Assembly: GCF_001612945.1 (NCBI RefSeq)
Contig: NZ_BDBK01000002.1
Span: forward strand, 496,001-560,000
DNA: 64,000 bases
From: Nocardia inohanensis NBRC 100128
GTDB taxonomy: Bacteria > Actinomycetota > Actinomycetes > Mycobacteriales > Mycobacteriaceae
Reading direction: 5' to 3'
The position numbers were made by a program, and so were the translations under genes. Below are positions 33,223-43,801 of this stretch, piece by piece. The notes beneath the pieces are model-generated. The model did no database searches. It was not told where the DNA came from and was given only the letters and a program-made list of their open reading frames with translations. Every line of letters starts with the position of its first letter. Position 1 is the first letter of the stretch.

Positions 33223-34002
33223 GTGCTGGGTGCGATCGATCAGGGGACGGAAAAGCCGTTGCTGCGAGCGTATATGCGGTACCGGCGGGAGAGCCTGGGC
33301 CTGACCCAGGAAGATGTGGCCAAGCGGATGTTCATCAGCCTGTCGCTGTATCGGAAACTGGAGAAGGGCGAACGGCCGCTCTCCGGCAGCCGGCTCGAGG
33401 ATTGGTGCCGGGCCATGGACGCGCCCGTGTGGCTCATGGAAAAGATGGCGACCCTGGCGCTCCCGGGCATCTCCACCCTCGCGGTGGGCAAATGGCCGCC
33501 GGAACTCAGTCAGGAAGACCTCGACCATATCGAGTGCTTTCCGTTTCCGGCGTTCTATCACAAGTTCCCGGAGTACGAAGTGCTGGCCGCCAACCAGGTT
33601 GCCCAGGAGGCGTTTCCGTGGCTGCGGCCCGCGCCGCCGGATGCCGCTCGCCCGACGAACGTACTCGAGCAGATGGCCACCGTGCCGGAAGCCCGTGCGA
33701 GCCTGATCAATTGGTACGAGATCGTGCATCGCCTGGTCTACATCCTCAAGACCAGCGCGCCCGGCATCGCCGATCCGGTGCGGCTGGCGGAGATTCTGGA
33801 GACCTGTCGCAGCGCCATTCCGGAATTCGAATCCATGTGGAATACCGAAATGGACGAGGAAACGTACAACCGGGCGACCGCGCTGGTCCGAACCCCGGAC
33901 GGCGGCCGCCTGGCCTTCACCATGCGGTCCTACAACTCATGGCATCCGAACGACCGCCAGTATCAGCTGTTCATGCTGACACCGGCACGGCTGCCCGATT
34001 GA
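33223..34002 (+). CDS. XRE-family regulator with MmyB-like ligand-binding domain
   Basis: 259 residues. The N-terminal helix-turn-helix (RRESLGLTQEDVAKRMFISLSLYRKLEKGER) is followed by a region with FPAFYHKFPEYEVLAANQVA and a C-terminal part ending FTMRSYNSWHPNDRQYQLFM. That layout matches the MmyB-like regulators of Streptomyces, which have a PAS-like fatty-acid pocket. The start is placed at GTG 33223; upstream in-frame codons give no better site. Its stop lies 4 bases from the convergent metG stop. Confidence 0.78.
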   Translation: MLGAIDQGTEKPLLRAYMRYRRESLGLTQEDVAKRMFISLSLYRKLEKGERPLSGSRLEDWCRAMDAPVWLMEKMATLALPGISTLAVGKWPPELSQEDLDHIECFPFPAFYHKFPEYEVLAANQVAQEAFPWLRPAPPDAARPTNVLEQMATVPEARASLINWYEIVHRLVYILKTSAPGIADPVRLAEILETCRSAIPEFESMWNTEMDEETYNRATALVRTPDGGRLAFTMRSYNSWHPNDRQYQLFMLTPARLPD

Positions 34003-34005
34003 GGC

Positions 34006-35565
34006 TCAAGCCTTGGGCTCCACGTACTTCGGGAACACCACCTGCGGTTCCGGCAATGCGATCCCGCCCTTCAACGGCGTCCCGATATCGGCGAAATCGC
34101 GCCCGGTCTGCCCGAGCAGATCCAGGATCTTGCCCGCCGACGCCGGAATCACCGGCTGCACCAGAATCGAAACGATGCGCAGCACTTCGGAGGTCACATA
34201 GAGAATGGTGCCCTCGCGCTCGGTGGCCTCCGCGGTGCCCGCCTTGGCGAGCGTCCACGGCGCCTGCGCGGAGAAGTAGCGGTTGGTCTCACCGAGGGTC
34301 AGCCACAACTGCTCCAGCCCCAAATGGATTTGCTGCTGGTCGAATTCGGCCCGCACCTTCTCCAGCAAGCCGTTGGCGCGATCCAGCAGCGCCTGATCGT
34401 CGGCGGTGAATTCGCCCGGGGTTGGCATGACCCCGCCGAAATCGCGTCCGACCATCTTCAGGCAGCGCTGCGCCAGATTGCCGTATTCGTTGGCCAGATC
34501 CGAATTGATCCGTCCCACAATGCCTTCGTGGCTGTAGGACCCGTCCTGCCCGTAGGAGATCTCGCGCAGCAGGAAGAAACGCACCGCATCGAGCCCGTAG
34601 GTGTCCACCAGCTCGGTCGGGTCGACGACATTGCCGACCGACTTCGACATCTTCTCGCCCTTGTTGTAGAGGAACCCGTGCACGAAAACGCGCTTGGGCA
34701 ACTCGATTCCGGCCGACATGAGGAAGGCCGGCCAGTAGACGGTGTGGAAGCGGGTGATGTCCTTGCCGATGATGTGCAGGTCGGCCGGCCAGTACTTGCG
34801 GAACTGCTCCGACTCGACATCCGGGAAGCCCGCGCCGGTCAGGTAATTGGTGAGCGCGTCCACCCATACGTACATCACGTGCGCCGGATCGCCCGGCACC
34901 GGCACACCCCAGTCGAAGGTGGTGCGGGAGATGGACAGATCCTTCAGTCCCGCCTTCACATACGACACGATCTCGTTGCGGCGGGTGCTGGGCGCGATGA
35001 ACTCCGGATGCGTCTCGTACAGCTCGAGCAGCTTGTCCTGGTAGTTGGAGAGCCGGAAGAAGTAGTTCGACTCCTCGGTCCACTCCACCGGGGTCTTGGT
35101 GTCGGTGGAGATGCGGGTGCCGTCCTCGAGGACGGTGGTCTCCTCGTCGGTGTAGAACGCCTCGTCACGCACCGAGTACCAGCCCGAGTAGGTGTCGAGG
35201 TAGATGTCGCCGTTGGCGGCCATCTTCTCCCAGATCGCGATGGCCGCGGCGTGATGGTCGGCGTCGGTGGTCCGGATGAACCGGTCGAAGGACACGTCGA
35301 GGGTCTTGTCCATGCGCTCGAACACATCCGAATTGCCCGAGACGTACTCCCGCTCCGGCAGGCCCGCGGCCTTGGCGGCCTGCTGCACCTTCTGACCGTG
35401 CTCGTCGGTGCCGGTCATGAAGAACACGTCGAACCCGTCGAGCCGCTTGAAGCGGGCCAGCGCATCGGTGGAGATGTACTCGTAGGCGTGCCCGATGTGC
35501 GGGGCGCCGTTCGGGTACGCGATGGCCGTGGTGATGTAGAAGGCGGGGCGTTCGGATGCGCTCAT
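34006..35565 (-). CDS. metG: Methionyl-tRNA synthetase
   Basis: Charges tRNA-Met with methionine. 519 residues, the compact actinobacterial form without the C-terminal tRNA-binding extension. The HIGH motif is in [26 protein letters not shown] marks the catalytic core, and KMSKS is in [14 protein letters not shown]. The connective peptide has no zinc knuckle. Start ATG 35565; a longer open frame upstream is antisense to tatD. Divergent from tatD with a 22-base gap, as in Rv1007c–Rv1008. Confidence 0.97.
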   Translation of the reverse strand: MSASERPAFYITTAIAYPNGAPHIGHAYEYISTDALARFKRLDGFDVFFMTGTDEHGQKVQQAAKAAGLPEREYVSGNSDVFERMDKTLDVSFDRFIRTTDADHHAAAIAIWEKMAANGDIYLDTYSGWYSVRDEAFYTDEETTVLEDGTRISTDTKTPVEWTEESNYFFRLSNYQDKLLELYETHPEFIAPSTRRNEIVSYVKAGLKDLSISRTTFDWGVPVPGDPAHVMYVWVDALTNYLTGAGFPDVESEQFRKYWPADLHIIGKDITRFHTVYWPAFLMSAGIELPKRVFVHGFLYNKGEKMSKSVGNVVDPTELVDTYGLDAVRFFLLREISYGQDGSYSHEGIVGRINSDLANEYGNLAQRCLKMVGRDFGGVMPTPGEFTADDQALLDRANGLLEKVRAEFDQQQIHLGLEQLWLTLGETNRYFSAQAPWTLAKAGTAEATEREGTILYVTSEVLRIVSILVQPVIPASAGKILDLLGQTGRDFADIGTPLKGGIALPEPQVVFPKYVEPKA

Positions 35566-35587
35566 GGTGCTGTCTACTCTAAACGGC

Positions 35588-36424
35588 GTGTCCGCAAAGA
35601 GCAGCCGCCGACCTGCGCCAGCACCGCCCGAACCGCTGTCGCCGCTCATCGACGCCCACACCCATATAGACGCGTGCGGCGCGACCACGCCGGAAGCGGT
35701 TGCCGCCCTGGTCGATCGGGCGCGCGCGGTGGGCGTGCGGGAGATCGTGACCGTGGCCGACGATATCGAGGCCGCCCGGTTCGCGGTGCGCGCCGCCAAT
35801 TGGGACGACCGGGTGTACGCGGCTGTGGCGCTGCATCCGACGCGCGCCAACGCCCTCGACGACGCCGCCAAGGCCGAGCTGGAACAGCTGGCCGCGGATC
35901 CGCGTGTGGTGGCGGTGGGGGAGACCGGTCTCGACTACTACTGGCCGGGCAAGCTCGAGGGCTGCGCGGATATCGAGACGCAGGTCGAGGGTTTCCGCTG
36001 GCACATCGACCTCGCCAAGCGGCTGCGCAAACCGCTCATGATCCACAATCGCGAGGCCGATCATGATCTGCTCGCCGTGCTGCTGGACGAGGGCGCGCCG
36101 GAAGAGGTGATCTTCCACTGCTTCTCGTCGGACGCGAACATGGCGCTGGCCTGCGTGGAGCAGGGATACGTGCTGAGTTTCTCCGGCACGGTGAGTTTCA
36201 AGAATGCGCATGAATTGCGGGAAGCGGCGAAACTCGTTCCGGATGACCACATTCTGGTCGAAACGGACGCGCCATTCCTGACCCCGCATCCGTTCCGGGG
36301 TGCGCCCAACGAGTCGTATCTGTTGCCGTACACGGTGCGGGCGCTGGCGGAGTTGCGGGAACAGGATCCGGCGCAGCTGGCCAAGATCACCACGGCCAAT
36401 GCGCGGCGGGTCTACGGCATCTAG
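35588..36424 (+). CDS. tatD: TatD-family metal-dependent DNase/hydrolase
   Basis: 278 residues. Metal-binding positions are visible: the DAHTHID motif near the N-terminus, GETGLDYYW (Glu), MIHNREAD (His), FHCFSS (His) and VETDAPFL (Asp). TatD proteins are TIM-barrel 3'-5' exonucleases that act on DNA. I start at GTG 35588; an in-frame ATG at 35564 would overlap the metG start codon. It is followed 200 bases later by rpfB in the conserved order. Confidence 0.95.
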   Translation: MSAKSSRRPAPAPPEPLSPLIDAHTHIDACGATTPEAVAALVDRARAVGVREIVTVADDIEAARFAVRAANWDDRVYAAVALHPTRANALDDAAKAELEQLAADPRVVAVGETGLDYYWPGKLEGCADIETQVEGFRWHIDLAKRLRKPLMIHNREADHDLLAVLLDEGAPEEVIFHCFSSDANMALACVEQGYVLSFSGTVSFKNAHELREAAKLVPDDHILVETDAPFLTPHPFRGAPNESYLLPYTVRALAELREQDPAQLAKITTANARRVYGI

Positions 36425-36606
36425 CGGAAAGCGGCCTCTCGCACCTTTTTTCACGTTTCACACCTTTGGTGCGAAACGCCCCGCCCGATTCGCGCTGTGT
36501 GGGATAGCTCACTATGCTGTGTCGCGATCGTGATTCGCCTGGTGGGCGATATCGTTCCGTGATCTTCGATAGCCCTGTTCGGCGCGGATCCCTTGTGAAC
36601 CGCTAA

Positions 36607-37773
<1,167 letters not shown>

Positions 37774-37776
37774 CAG

Positions 37777-37816
37777 AAGGGGGCCGGGGGCTGAAACCCT
37801 CAACCCCCTTTCTCTT
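37777..37816 (+). terminator. Rho-independent terminator after rpfB
   Basis: AAGGGGG and CCCCCTT arms (37777–37783 and 37804–37810) enclose an internal GGG/CCC pairing and are followed by the pyrimidine-rich TCTCTTC. It starts four bases after the rpfB stop. Confidence 0.6.
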
Positions 37817-37838
37817 CTGGGTGTGGGGCGAAGACCCC

Positions 37839-38609
37839 CTACATCAGCGCTCCGCCGTCTACGCGGAGTTCGGTGCCGGTCATGTAGCGGCCGTCGTCCG
37901 AAGCCACCATGGCCACTACGCCTGCGATGTCCTCGGGCTTGCCCAGGGTGCCGCCCTCCAGCCAGCCGGGGAGACGGGCCATCAGGCTCCAGTCGGCGTC
38001 GGCCGGAAGATCAAGGCCCGCAGTGAGGCTGGTGCCGATGCCGCCGGGGACGATATTGACCGCGCGCAAGCCCTTCTTCACGTATTCCAGGGCGATGGTG
38101 TGGGTGAGGGCGTTGATGCCGGCCTTGGACGCGGTGTAGGCGGCCATATACGGCGCCGCGCCGAACGCCGAAGTCGACGAGAAGTTCACGATCACGCCGC
38201 CGTGCGGGGAATCCAGGAGCTTCGGAATACCCGCCTGCACCATGAGGAAGGTGCCGGTGAGGTTCACCGCGAGCACCTTGTTCCAGGTATCGAGGGGCAG
38301 TTCGTGGGTGTGCCCGGCGCGCATGATGCCCGCCGCGTTCACCAGAACGTCCAAACCGCCGAGGAATTCGAAGGCGTCCGCGGTGGCGGCCGCTACCGAT
38401 TCGGGATCCGAAACATCCAGGATCAGCGTCTTCAGCTTTTCTCGTTGCTCCGCCGGAACCGCTTCCACCGTTGCGGCCAGCCCGTTTTCACTCACGTCCG
38501 CCGCCACCAGGTGTGCGCCTTCGGCCAGCAGGCGCAGGGCAATGCCCTGGCCGATGCCGGACCCGGCTCCGGTGACGAGTACCCGACGTCCATCAAATCT
38601 GCGCGACAT
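37839..38609 (-). CDS. Short-chain dehydrogenase/reductase (FabG-like)
   Basis: 256 residues with TGAGSGIG (residues 13–20), VAADVSEN after beta-2 (Asp, so NAD preferred), VNAAGIM for NNAG, FSSTSAF and the catalytic YTASKAG. The C-terminal LRVDGGALM is standard for the FabG/3-hydroxyacyl dehydrogenase group. It interrupts the rpfB–ksgA neighbourhood together with the secreted lipase, from which it is divergent. Substrate unknown. Confidence 0.87.
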   Translation of the reverse strand: MSRRFDGRRVLVTGAGSGIGQGIALRLLAEGAHLVAADVSENGLAATVEAVPAEQREKLKTLILDVSDPESVAAATADAFEFLGGLDVLVNAAGIMRAGHTHELPLDTWNKVLAVNLTGTFLMVQAGIPKLLDSPHGGVIVNFSSTSAFGAAPYMAAYTASKAGINALTHTIALEYVKKGLRAVNIVPGGIGTSLTAGLDLPADADWSLMARLPGWLEGGTLGKPEDIAGVVAMVASDDGRYMTGTELRVDGGALM

Positions 38610-38676
38610 GGCGAGAAATTAGAACAAGTTTCAGGGCGCGTCAATGGTCCGTACCGGTAGCAAATTGCCAGAGACT

Positions 38677-38728
38677 ATTTAAACTGGACCGTTGTTCAAA
38701 TAGATACGATCAACCGGGTTTGTTGATC
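38677..38728. promoter_or_regulatory. Dyads in the SDR–lipase divergent spacer
   Basis: GATCAAC-CGGGTTT-GTTGATC (38708–38728) is perfect. ATTTAAAC and GTTCAAAT (38677–38684 and 38694–38701) form a near-perfect dyad. The spacer is AT-rich for this genome and is the shared promoter region. Confidence 0.4.
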
Positions 38729-38754
38729 ATGGGTCGGGGCTGATGGAGGGTTTC

Positions 38755-39912
38755 ATGCGGTTGTTCGGTTGGCGGACGCGGATTTTCACCGCGGCCGTGG
38801 CGTCCACGGGTGCGTTGCTGGTGCTGCCGGGAGTTCCGGCGCAGGCCGCGACCGCGGGCAGCGTGATCGAAACCGTCTCCGCCCCGGAGGGATTCCGCGG
38901 GCTGCCCAACGGGACCGTCATCGACTACTGGACGACGCGCTCCAACGGCGAAGCGGTGCAGGCCAGCGGCGCGCTCTTCGTGCCGGACGGCCCGGCCCCG
39001 GCGGGCGGCTGGCCGATCATGGCCTACGACCACGGCACCTCCGGTATGGGCCCGGACTGCGGCGGCCAGACCAGCACCAAATTCAGCCGCCCCAACGAGG
39101 ACAAGATCCTCCAGTACTTCCTGAACAAGGGCTTCGCCGTCGTCGCGCCCGACTACCTCGGCCTGGGACGGTTCGACACCGGCCCGCACCCGTACCTGGA
39201 GATCCGCACCGAGGCCACCGCCACCATCGACCTGGTCAAGGCGGCCCGCGCGGCAAACCCGCAGCTCTCGCGCACCTGGGCGGCCACCGGCTTCTCGCAG
39301 GGCGGGCATGCCGCGCTCGGCGCGGCCAACCTCCAGCACGCCGAAGCCGCGGACCTGGATTTCCGCGGCACCATCGCCGTCGACCCGGCCTCCGATATCG
39401 AGAAGGTCGCGCCGATCGTCGGCCCGTACGTGCCGGCGATCCCCGGTGATGCCGGCACCGGCGTCAACGGATTCGTGGTCAGCATCATGGCCGGGCTCCG
39501 CGCCACCCATCCGGAGCTGGATCTCGACAGCTACCTGACGCCGCGCGGCAAGCAGACGCTGGACCGGATCTCGGGGCTGTGCTTCCGCGACATCATGACC
39601 GAGGTACAGGGGATGAGCATCGGCGATCTGGTGAACAAGCCGTTGAACGACGACCGCTTCCGCACCGCCATCGACACCTATATGACCGTGCCGACCAGCG
39701 GTTACGACGCGCCGATCCTGTTGCTGCTGAACACCAATGACATCACCGTGCCCTCGCCGCTGCACGCCGCGCTGGCCGCCCAGTTCGCCGCCAACGGCGT
39801 GGACTTCCAGACGGTCGTCGGCAATGGCACGCACACCCAGGTGAGCCCGGCCATGTGGGATGCCATCGGCGCGTTCAGCGATCGCATTCTGGCCACCCCG
39901 ACCCGGCCCTGA
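38755..39912 (+). CDS. Secreted lipase (LIP family)
   Basis: 385 residues with a signal peptide ([20 protein letters not shown]…, cleavage near AQAAT) and an alpha/beta-hydrolase fold. The nucleophile elbow is GFSQGGHA (G-x-S-x-G). The acid and base residues are probably the Asp in [12 protein letters not shown] and the His in VVGNGTHTQ. This is the secreted LIP/Candida lipase-like family, widespread in Nocardia and Mycobacterium for triglyceride use. I start at ATG 38755 because GGAGGG lies four bases upstream. Confidence 0.88.
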   Translation: MRLFGWRTRIFTAAVASTGALLVLPGVPAQAATAGSVIETVSAPEGFRGLPNGTVIDYWTTRSNGEAVQASGALFVPDGPAPAGGWPIMAYDHGTSGMGPDCGGQTSTKFSRPNEDKILQYFLNKGFAVVAPDYLGLGRFDTGPHPYLEIRTEATATIDLVKAARAANPQLSRTWAATGFSQGGHAALGAANLQHAEAADLDFRGTIAVDPASDIEKVAPIVGPYVPAIPGDAGTGVNGFVVSIMAGLRATHPELDLDSYLTPRGKQTLDRISGLCFRDIMTEVQGMSIGDLVNKPLNDDRFRTAIDTYMTVPTSGYDAPILLLLNTNDITVPSPLHAALAAQFAANGVDFQTVVGNGTHTQVSPAMWDAIGAFSDRILATPTRP

Positions 39913-39938
39913 CCTCAGGGTTTGATAGATTTTCCAGA

Positions 39939-40820
39939 ATGTCCGAACCCGAGAACGCCGGCCGAGGTAAAGCCGCCCTGCTGGGCCCCGCCGAAGTGCG
40001 CGAGCTGGCCGAGCGTTTCGGGGTTCGCCCCACCAAGCAATTGGGGCAGAACTTCGTCCACGATGCCAACACCATGCGGCGGATCGTGGCCACGGCCGGG
40101 GTCGGGCGCGACGATGTGGTCCTCGAGGTCGGCCCCGGCCTGGGGTCGCTGACCCTGGCCGCGCTGGATGTGGTGGACCGGGTGATCGCGGTCGAGATCG
40201 ACCCGACCCTGGCGAAGCATCTGCCGGAGACGGTTCGCGACCGCGCACCGGAGCTGGCGGACCGCCTGACGGTGGTCGGCATGGACGCCATGAAGGTGAC
40301 CCGCGCCGACCTCCCCGCCGCACCCACCGCCCTGGTCGCCAACCTGCCCTACAACGTGGCCGTCCCGGTCCTGCTCCACCTGCTCGCCGAATTACCCACC
40401 ATCCGAACCACTTTGGTGATGGTCCAGCTGGAAGTGGCCGACCGCCTCGCCGCCACCCCCGGCGGCCGCATCTACGGCGTCCCCAGCGTGAAGGCCGGCT
40501 TCTTCGGCACCGTCCGCCGTGCCGGCACCGTCGGCCGCCAAATCTTCTGGCCCGTACCGCAAGTCGAATCCGGCCTGGTCCGCATCGACCGCTACGAAGA
40601 CGCCCCCTGGCCTCAGGACGAAGACTTCCGCCGCAAGGTCTACGACGTCGTGGACGCCGCCTTCGCCCAGCGCCGCAAAACCCTCCGCGCCGCCCTCTCC
40701 GGCTGGGCCGGTTCCCCCGTCGAAGCCGAAAAGCGCCTCACCGCAGCGGGAATCGCCCCCACCGCCCGCGGCGAAACCCTCGACACCGCCGCCTTCGTCC
40801 GGCTCGCCGCCCAGAACTGA
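39939..40820 (+). CDS. ksgA: 16S rRNA dimethyladenosine transferase (A1518/A1519)
   Basis: 293 residues. KsgA dimethylates two adjacent adenosines near the 3' end of 16S r[19 protein letters not shown] is the family's N-terminal motif, [14 protein letters not shown] the SAM site, [12 protein letters not shown] motif II, and [15 protein letters not shown] the catalytic NLPY. The C-terminal helical domain ends with [13 protein letters not shown]. The longer open frame upstream overlaps the lipase gene and is discarded. It is part of the conserved rpfB–ksgA–ispE order, here broken up by inserted genes. Confidence 0.96.
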   Translation: MSEPENAGRGKAALLGPAEVRELAERFGVRPTKQLGQNFVHDANTMRRIVATAGVGRDDVVLEVGPGLGSLTLAALDVVDRVIAVEIDPTLAKHLPETVRDRAPELADRLTVVGMDAMKVTRADLPAAPTALVANLPYNVAVPVLLHLLAELPTIRTTLVMVQLEVADRLAATPGGRIYGVPSVKAGFFGTVRRAGTVGRQIFWPVPQVESGLVRIDRYEDAPWPQDEDFRRKVYDVVDAAFAQRRKTLRAALSGWAGSPVEAEKRLTAAGIAPTARGETLDTAAFVRLAAQN

Positions 40821-40844
40821 GCGAGCCGGACGTCAGCGCCATCG

Positions 40845-41372
40845 TCAGACGGAAACGCTGAGCCCCTCGATAACGGTCGCCGCATCCGCCCCATCGTGAT
40901 CATCGCGAATGGTGACGGTCAACTGCACCAAGTACTGCTCGGCCCCGTTCTCCACCACCACATACCGGTGATAAGTCCACAACTGGAACGGCTCGACCTT
41001 GTAATTCCCGGTGATCCCCGCCGACGGAAACCCCCCGAAGTCAGCGATATCGGTCTCACTGTCCCGCCACTCCGGCAGCCGCCGCGCATCCCCGAACGCA
41101 AAACTCAACAGCTCCTTGGCATCCACCGCCTTGGAGAACTTCACCACCAACACCACGGCGTTATCAGCCCACCCACCCTCGGGCGCCTGCGTCCAAACCC
41201 CGTAAGCCCCCGGGAACAACTGCGCCGGCACCTGCTGCCACCCACCCGGCACCGCGATCGTCACCACCGGCGCACCAGCGGTCCCGGCCTCCACGGGCGT
41301 GGCCTCCACACCGGCACCGGCGAGATATTCGGCAATGCTCGGATGCGCATCGGTCGGGTTGGCGGACGTCAT
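40845..41372 (-). CDS. LpqN/LpqT-family protein without lipobox
   Basis: 175 residues related to the mycobacterial LpqN/LpqT lipoproteins: VTIAVPGGWQQVPAQLFPGA, then ADNAVVLVVKF and the tail VENGAEQYLVQLTVTIRDD. There is no signal peptide or lipobox Cys, so this copy is probably cytoplasmic. Start ATG at 41372 with AGGAGG in the right place. A truncated relative lies 85 bases upstream on the same strand. Function unknown; the family is thought to help cell-envelope processes in mycobacteria. Confidence 0.68.
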   Translation of the reverse strand: MTSANPTDAHPSIAEYLAGAGVEATPVEAGTAGAPVVTIAVPGGWQQVPAQLFPGAYGVWTQAPEGGWADNAVVLVVKFSKAVDAKELLSFAFGDARRLPEWRDSETDIADFGGFPSAGITGNYKVEPFQLWTYHRYVVVENGAEQYLVQLTVTIRDDHDGADAATVIEGLSVSV

Positions 41373-41457
41373 CAGCTTCCTCCTCAGGCTGCGGTCGGCC
41401 GATCCCATACGGGGACGGCGGGGTGAACCCTACCGCTGCGCGCTCTCCCGAGGGTCG

Positions 41458-41859
41458 TCAGGACAGCTCGAACGGACGGTAGGACTCCGCCGCCGGATCG
41501 GCGATCGCCAGTCCCTCGGAGATCGCCACCACGTCGGCGTCGGCGTGCCCGGCACGGACGGTGACGGTGAGCTGGATCAGGTACCACCGATCACCGAAAT
41601 CGCTGAGCACATAGCGGGTATGCGCCCACAGTACGAGTTGGTCCACGATATAGGTCCCAGTGATTGATGCCGCTGGAAAGTCTTGGCACACAGCATTTTC
41701 CGTGCCGACGTCGCGCCATTCCGGAAGGCGCCGTGAATCTGTGAAGGCGTGCCGCGGCAATTCCTCGCCGGGCAGCGGTCGCGACAGCCGCCCTACCAGT
41801 AGTACGGCTACCGAGTGGGCGAATTCGTGGCAATCTTGGGGTGGGCGGGTCGTCGCAGG
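41458..41859 (-). pseudogene. N-terminally truncated LpqN/LpqT-like remnant
   Basis: The translated remnant matches the second half of the neighbouring intact gene: SVAVLLVGRLSRPLPGEEL…FTDSRRLPEWRD against AVVLVVKFSKAVDAKELL…FGDARRLPEWRD, and YLIQLTVTVRAGHADAD against YLVQLTVTIRDDHDGAD. About the first 80 residues are missing. Upstream the frame is open back to a TGA that is the stop codon of the SRPBCC gene, so the remnant lies in frame immediately after that gene. A TTG at 41760 could start a 100-residue fragment, but no normal start is present. Confidence 0.7.
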
Positions 41860-42294
41860 TCAGGCGGTTGCGGCTTGCTCGATGGTTTCGCGGATTACCT
41901 GGAGTCCGCGTTCGATGCGGAGCCGGGCTTCGTCGGCGGCGGCGTGCGGCAGCACGTCGGTGATCCATACCAGACGGGCGCGGCCGTCGGGTTCGGCGAA
42001 GACCTGGAACGCGGCGTGGTGGTGGGTGATGGGGAGGCGGAAGCCGTCTGTCGCGGAATAGGCGAGGCGGCGGGTTTCGTCGTCCACGGTGACTATGTGT
42101 TCGCGGATTACGTAGCCGCCGGGCATGCTCAGGTAGCGGGTGTCACCGTCGACGCGGGTGTCGGTGACGTAGCCGGGTAGCAGTCGATGGTGCACGTTTC
42201 CGGTGTCTCGCAATGCGTTCCAGACCTGATCCGGAGTGGCTGCGATGACCGCGGATGCGGTGACGGTGGCGATGACGGCTCCAATCTGTTCCAC
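41860..42294 (-). CDS. SRPBCC/polyketide-cyclase-like START-fold protein
   Basis: 144 residues. VTASAVIAATPDQVWNALRD is the opening strand-helix of the SRPBCC fold, followed by GGYVIREHIVTVDDETRRLAY and FQVFAEPDGRARLVWITDVLPHAA, ending in the long C-terminal helix. These proteins bind hydrophobic ligands in a helix-grip cavity. The start is GTG at 42294. The stop TGA is followed in the same frame by the truncated LpqN-like remnant, so readthrough would make a fusion. Divergent from the SWIM gene. Confidence 0.8.
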   Translation of the reverse strand: MEQIGAVIATVTASAVIAATPDQVWNALRDTGNVHHRLLPGYVTDTRVDGDTRYLSMPGGYVIREHIVTVDDETRRLAYSATDGFRLPITHHHAAFQVFAEPDGRARLVWITDVLPHAAADEARLRIERGLQVIRETIEQAATA

Positions 42295-42380
42295 GCCAGG
42301 GTAGGCGGGGGTGCCGACAGTCGATCTGGCGGTGCGGGGCAGGTGCTGGATTGTCGGTGGGTGGACCTACGGTTCGGCGC

Positions 42381-43769
42381 ATGAGTTCGACTGCGGTGCA
42401 TTCACTTACGTATCTTCGGCCTTCGGGGCTGGAGCGATCGGGCGGGCGGGATCTGCTCGGGTTGCAGACCAGTGGGGGGAGTACGCCTGCCGGGGCGGTG
42501 GCCAATCCGACTTTCTTCCGGGGGTTTCTGACGCGGCCCGAGGTGGCGGCGTGCGGGCTGCTGGCGGTGGCCGATGTGGCGGGGGCGCGGTATTACGATC
42601 CGCGGCAGGTGCGGGCGGCTTCGCTGGATCCGGTGGTGACGGCAAATGGGGATCGGCTGCGGTTCGAGTCGTTTTCGGCTTGTTGCGGGGTGCATGCGCG
42701 GCTCGATGTGCTCGATGGCGGGCTGGATGGGGAAATCGGCTGGGGAACAACGAATGTGGATGTGAATTCGCCGCTGCGGGATGCGTTGAACGGGGTGGGG
42801 GCGGGGGATCCGCTGCATTTGACGGTCGGGCCGGATGAGCTCGCGGTGGCCACGGTGGGGGATCGGGTGGTGGAGAAGAAGGTGCCGCTGCCGGATCGAT
42901 GGTTGCGGGGGTTCGCCGAAACGCAGGTGATCACAGCGGGTTTCGAGCTCCAGGCCGAAGTTTCCGCCGCCGAGGCGATGCGGTTCCTGCGCGGGCTGCC
43001 ACGGTCGGGCAGTGCCGCGTCCCGGGGCGGGCAGTGGGTGGTGGTGGCCGGTGGGCGGTTGCGGGTGACTTCGCGGCCCGCGCCGGGGGCGGTGTGCCTG
43101 CCGGGTCCGCAGCGGCTGGCGGCGCTGCATCGGGTACTGCGGCATGCGGATTCGCTGCGCTTGTACGGTCCGGCGGCCGCCGCCGGCAGTCCGCTGCTGG
43201 CCTCCGCCTGGGAGATCGGTCTGGCCGGAATGCGGCTCACCCTCACGTTGTCGCCCGAGGCGGGGCGCGGATTCTCCGGTGAGGGAACGGTTTTGGACGG
43301 GCTCGCCGATGCGGACGCCGATGCCGATGCGGAGTTGCTGTCGGTGCTGCTCGCCTGGGACCCGCGCATCGACCTCGGTGATCTCGCGGCGGGTTCCGGC
43401 TTGCCGATCGAACGAGTCCGGGCGGGCCTGACGCGGCTCGGGGTCGACGGGCGGATCGGCTACGACATGGCCGAAGCGGCGCACTACCATCGCGAATTGC
43501 CTTATGCCGCAGGCCGGGTCGAGCGGCACAATCCACGATTGAAGGCGGCGCGCGAGCTGGTCGCCGCCGGGGGAGTGCGCGTGGACGCCCGCGATCCCGA
43601 GCTGGCCGATGTGGCGTCGGGCGGCTATACACATCGTGTCCGTTCGAGCGCGGACGGCGGCTTCGTCTGCACCTGCGATTGGTGGGCGGAGACGCGCGGC
43701 AACCGCGGGCCGTGCCGTCATGCGCTGGCGGTGCGGATCGTTCGACGCACCGCGTCCGAAGCCCGCTGA
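42381..43769 (+). CDS. SWIM zinc-finger protein
   Basis: 462 residues. The C-terminus carries a SWIM zinc finger, FVCTCDWWAETRGNRGPCRHALAV, giving the CxC…CxH ligand set; SWIM fingers bind DNA or proteins. The rest shows no known domain, apart from a helix-turn-helix-like region near residues 335–375 (DLAAGSGLPIERVRAGLTRLG). Start ATG 42381. The downstream 809-residue helical-repeat protein begins 32 bases later, and this two-gene pairing is, from memory, also seen in Streptomyces. Function unknown. Confidence 0.8.
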   Translation: MSSTAVHSLTYLRPSGLERSGGRDLLGLQTSGGSTPAGAVANPTFFRGFLTRPEVAACGLLAVADVAGARYYDPRQVRAASLDPVVTANGDRLRFESFSACCGVHARLDVLDGGLDGEIGWGTTNVDVNSPLRDALNGVGAGDPLHLTVGPDELAVATVGDRVVEKKVPLPDRWLRGFAETQVITAGFELQAEVSAAEAMRFLRGLPRSGSAASRGGQWVVVAGGRLRVTSRPAPGAVCLPGPQRLAALHRVLRHADSLRLYGPAAAAGSPLLASAWEIGLAGMRLTLTLSPEAGRGFSGEGTVLDGLADADADADAELLSVLLAWDPRIDLGDLAAGSGLPIERVRAGLTRLGVDGRIGYDMAEAAHYHRELPYAAGRVERHNPRLKAARELVAAGGVRVDARDPELADVASGGYTHRVRSSADGGFVCTCDWWAETRGNRGPCRHALAVRIVRRTASEAR

Positions 43770-43801
43770 CTATCGACACGTATTGACGCTTAGGAAAATT
43801 C

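Noticed and set aside
34324..36066. A 580-codon open frame on the plus strand
   Set aside because: It is antisense to metG and out of phase with tatD; both have all catalytic motifs.
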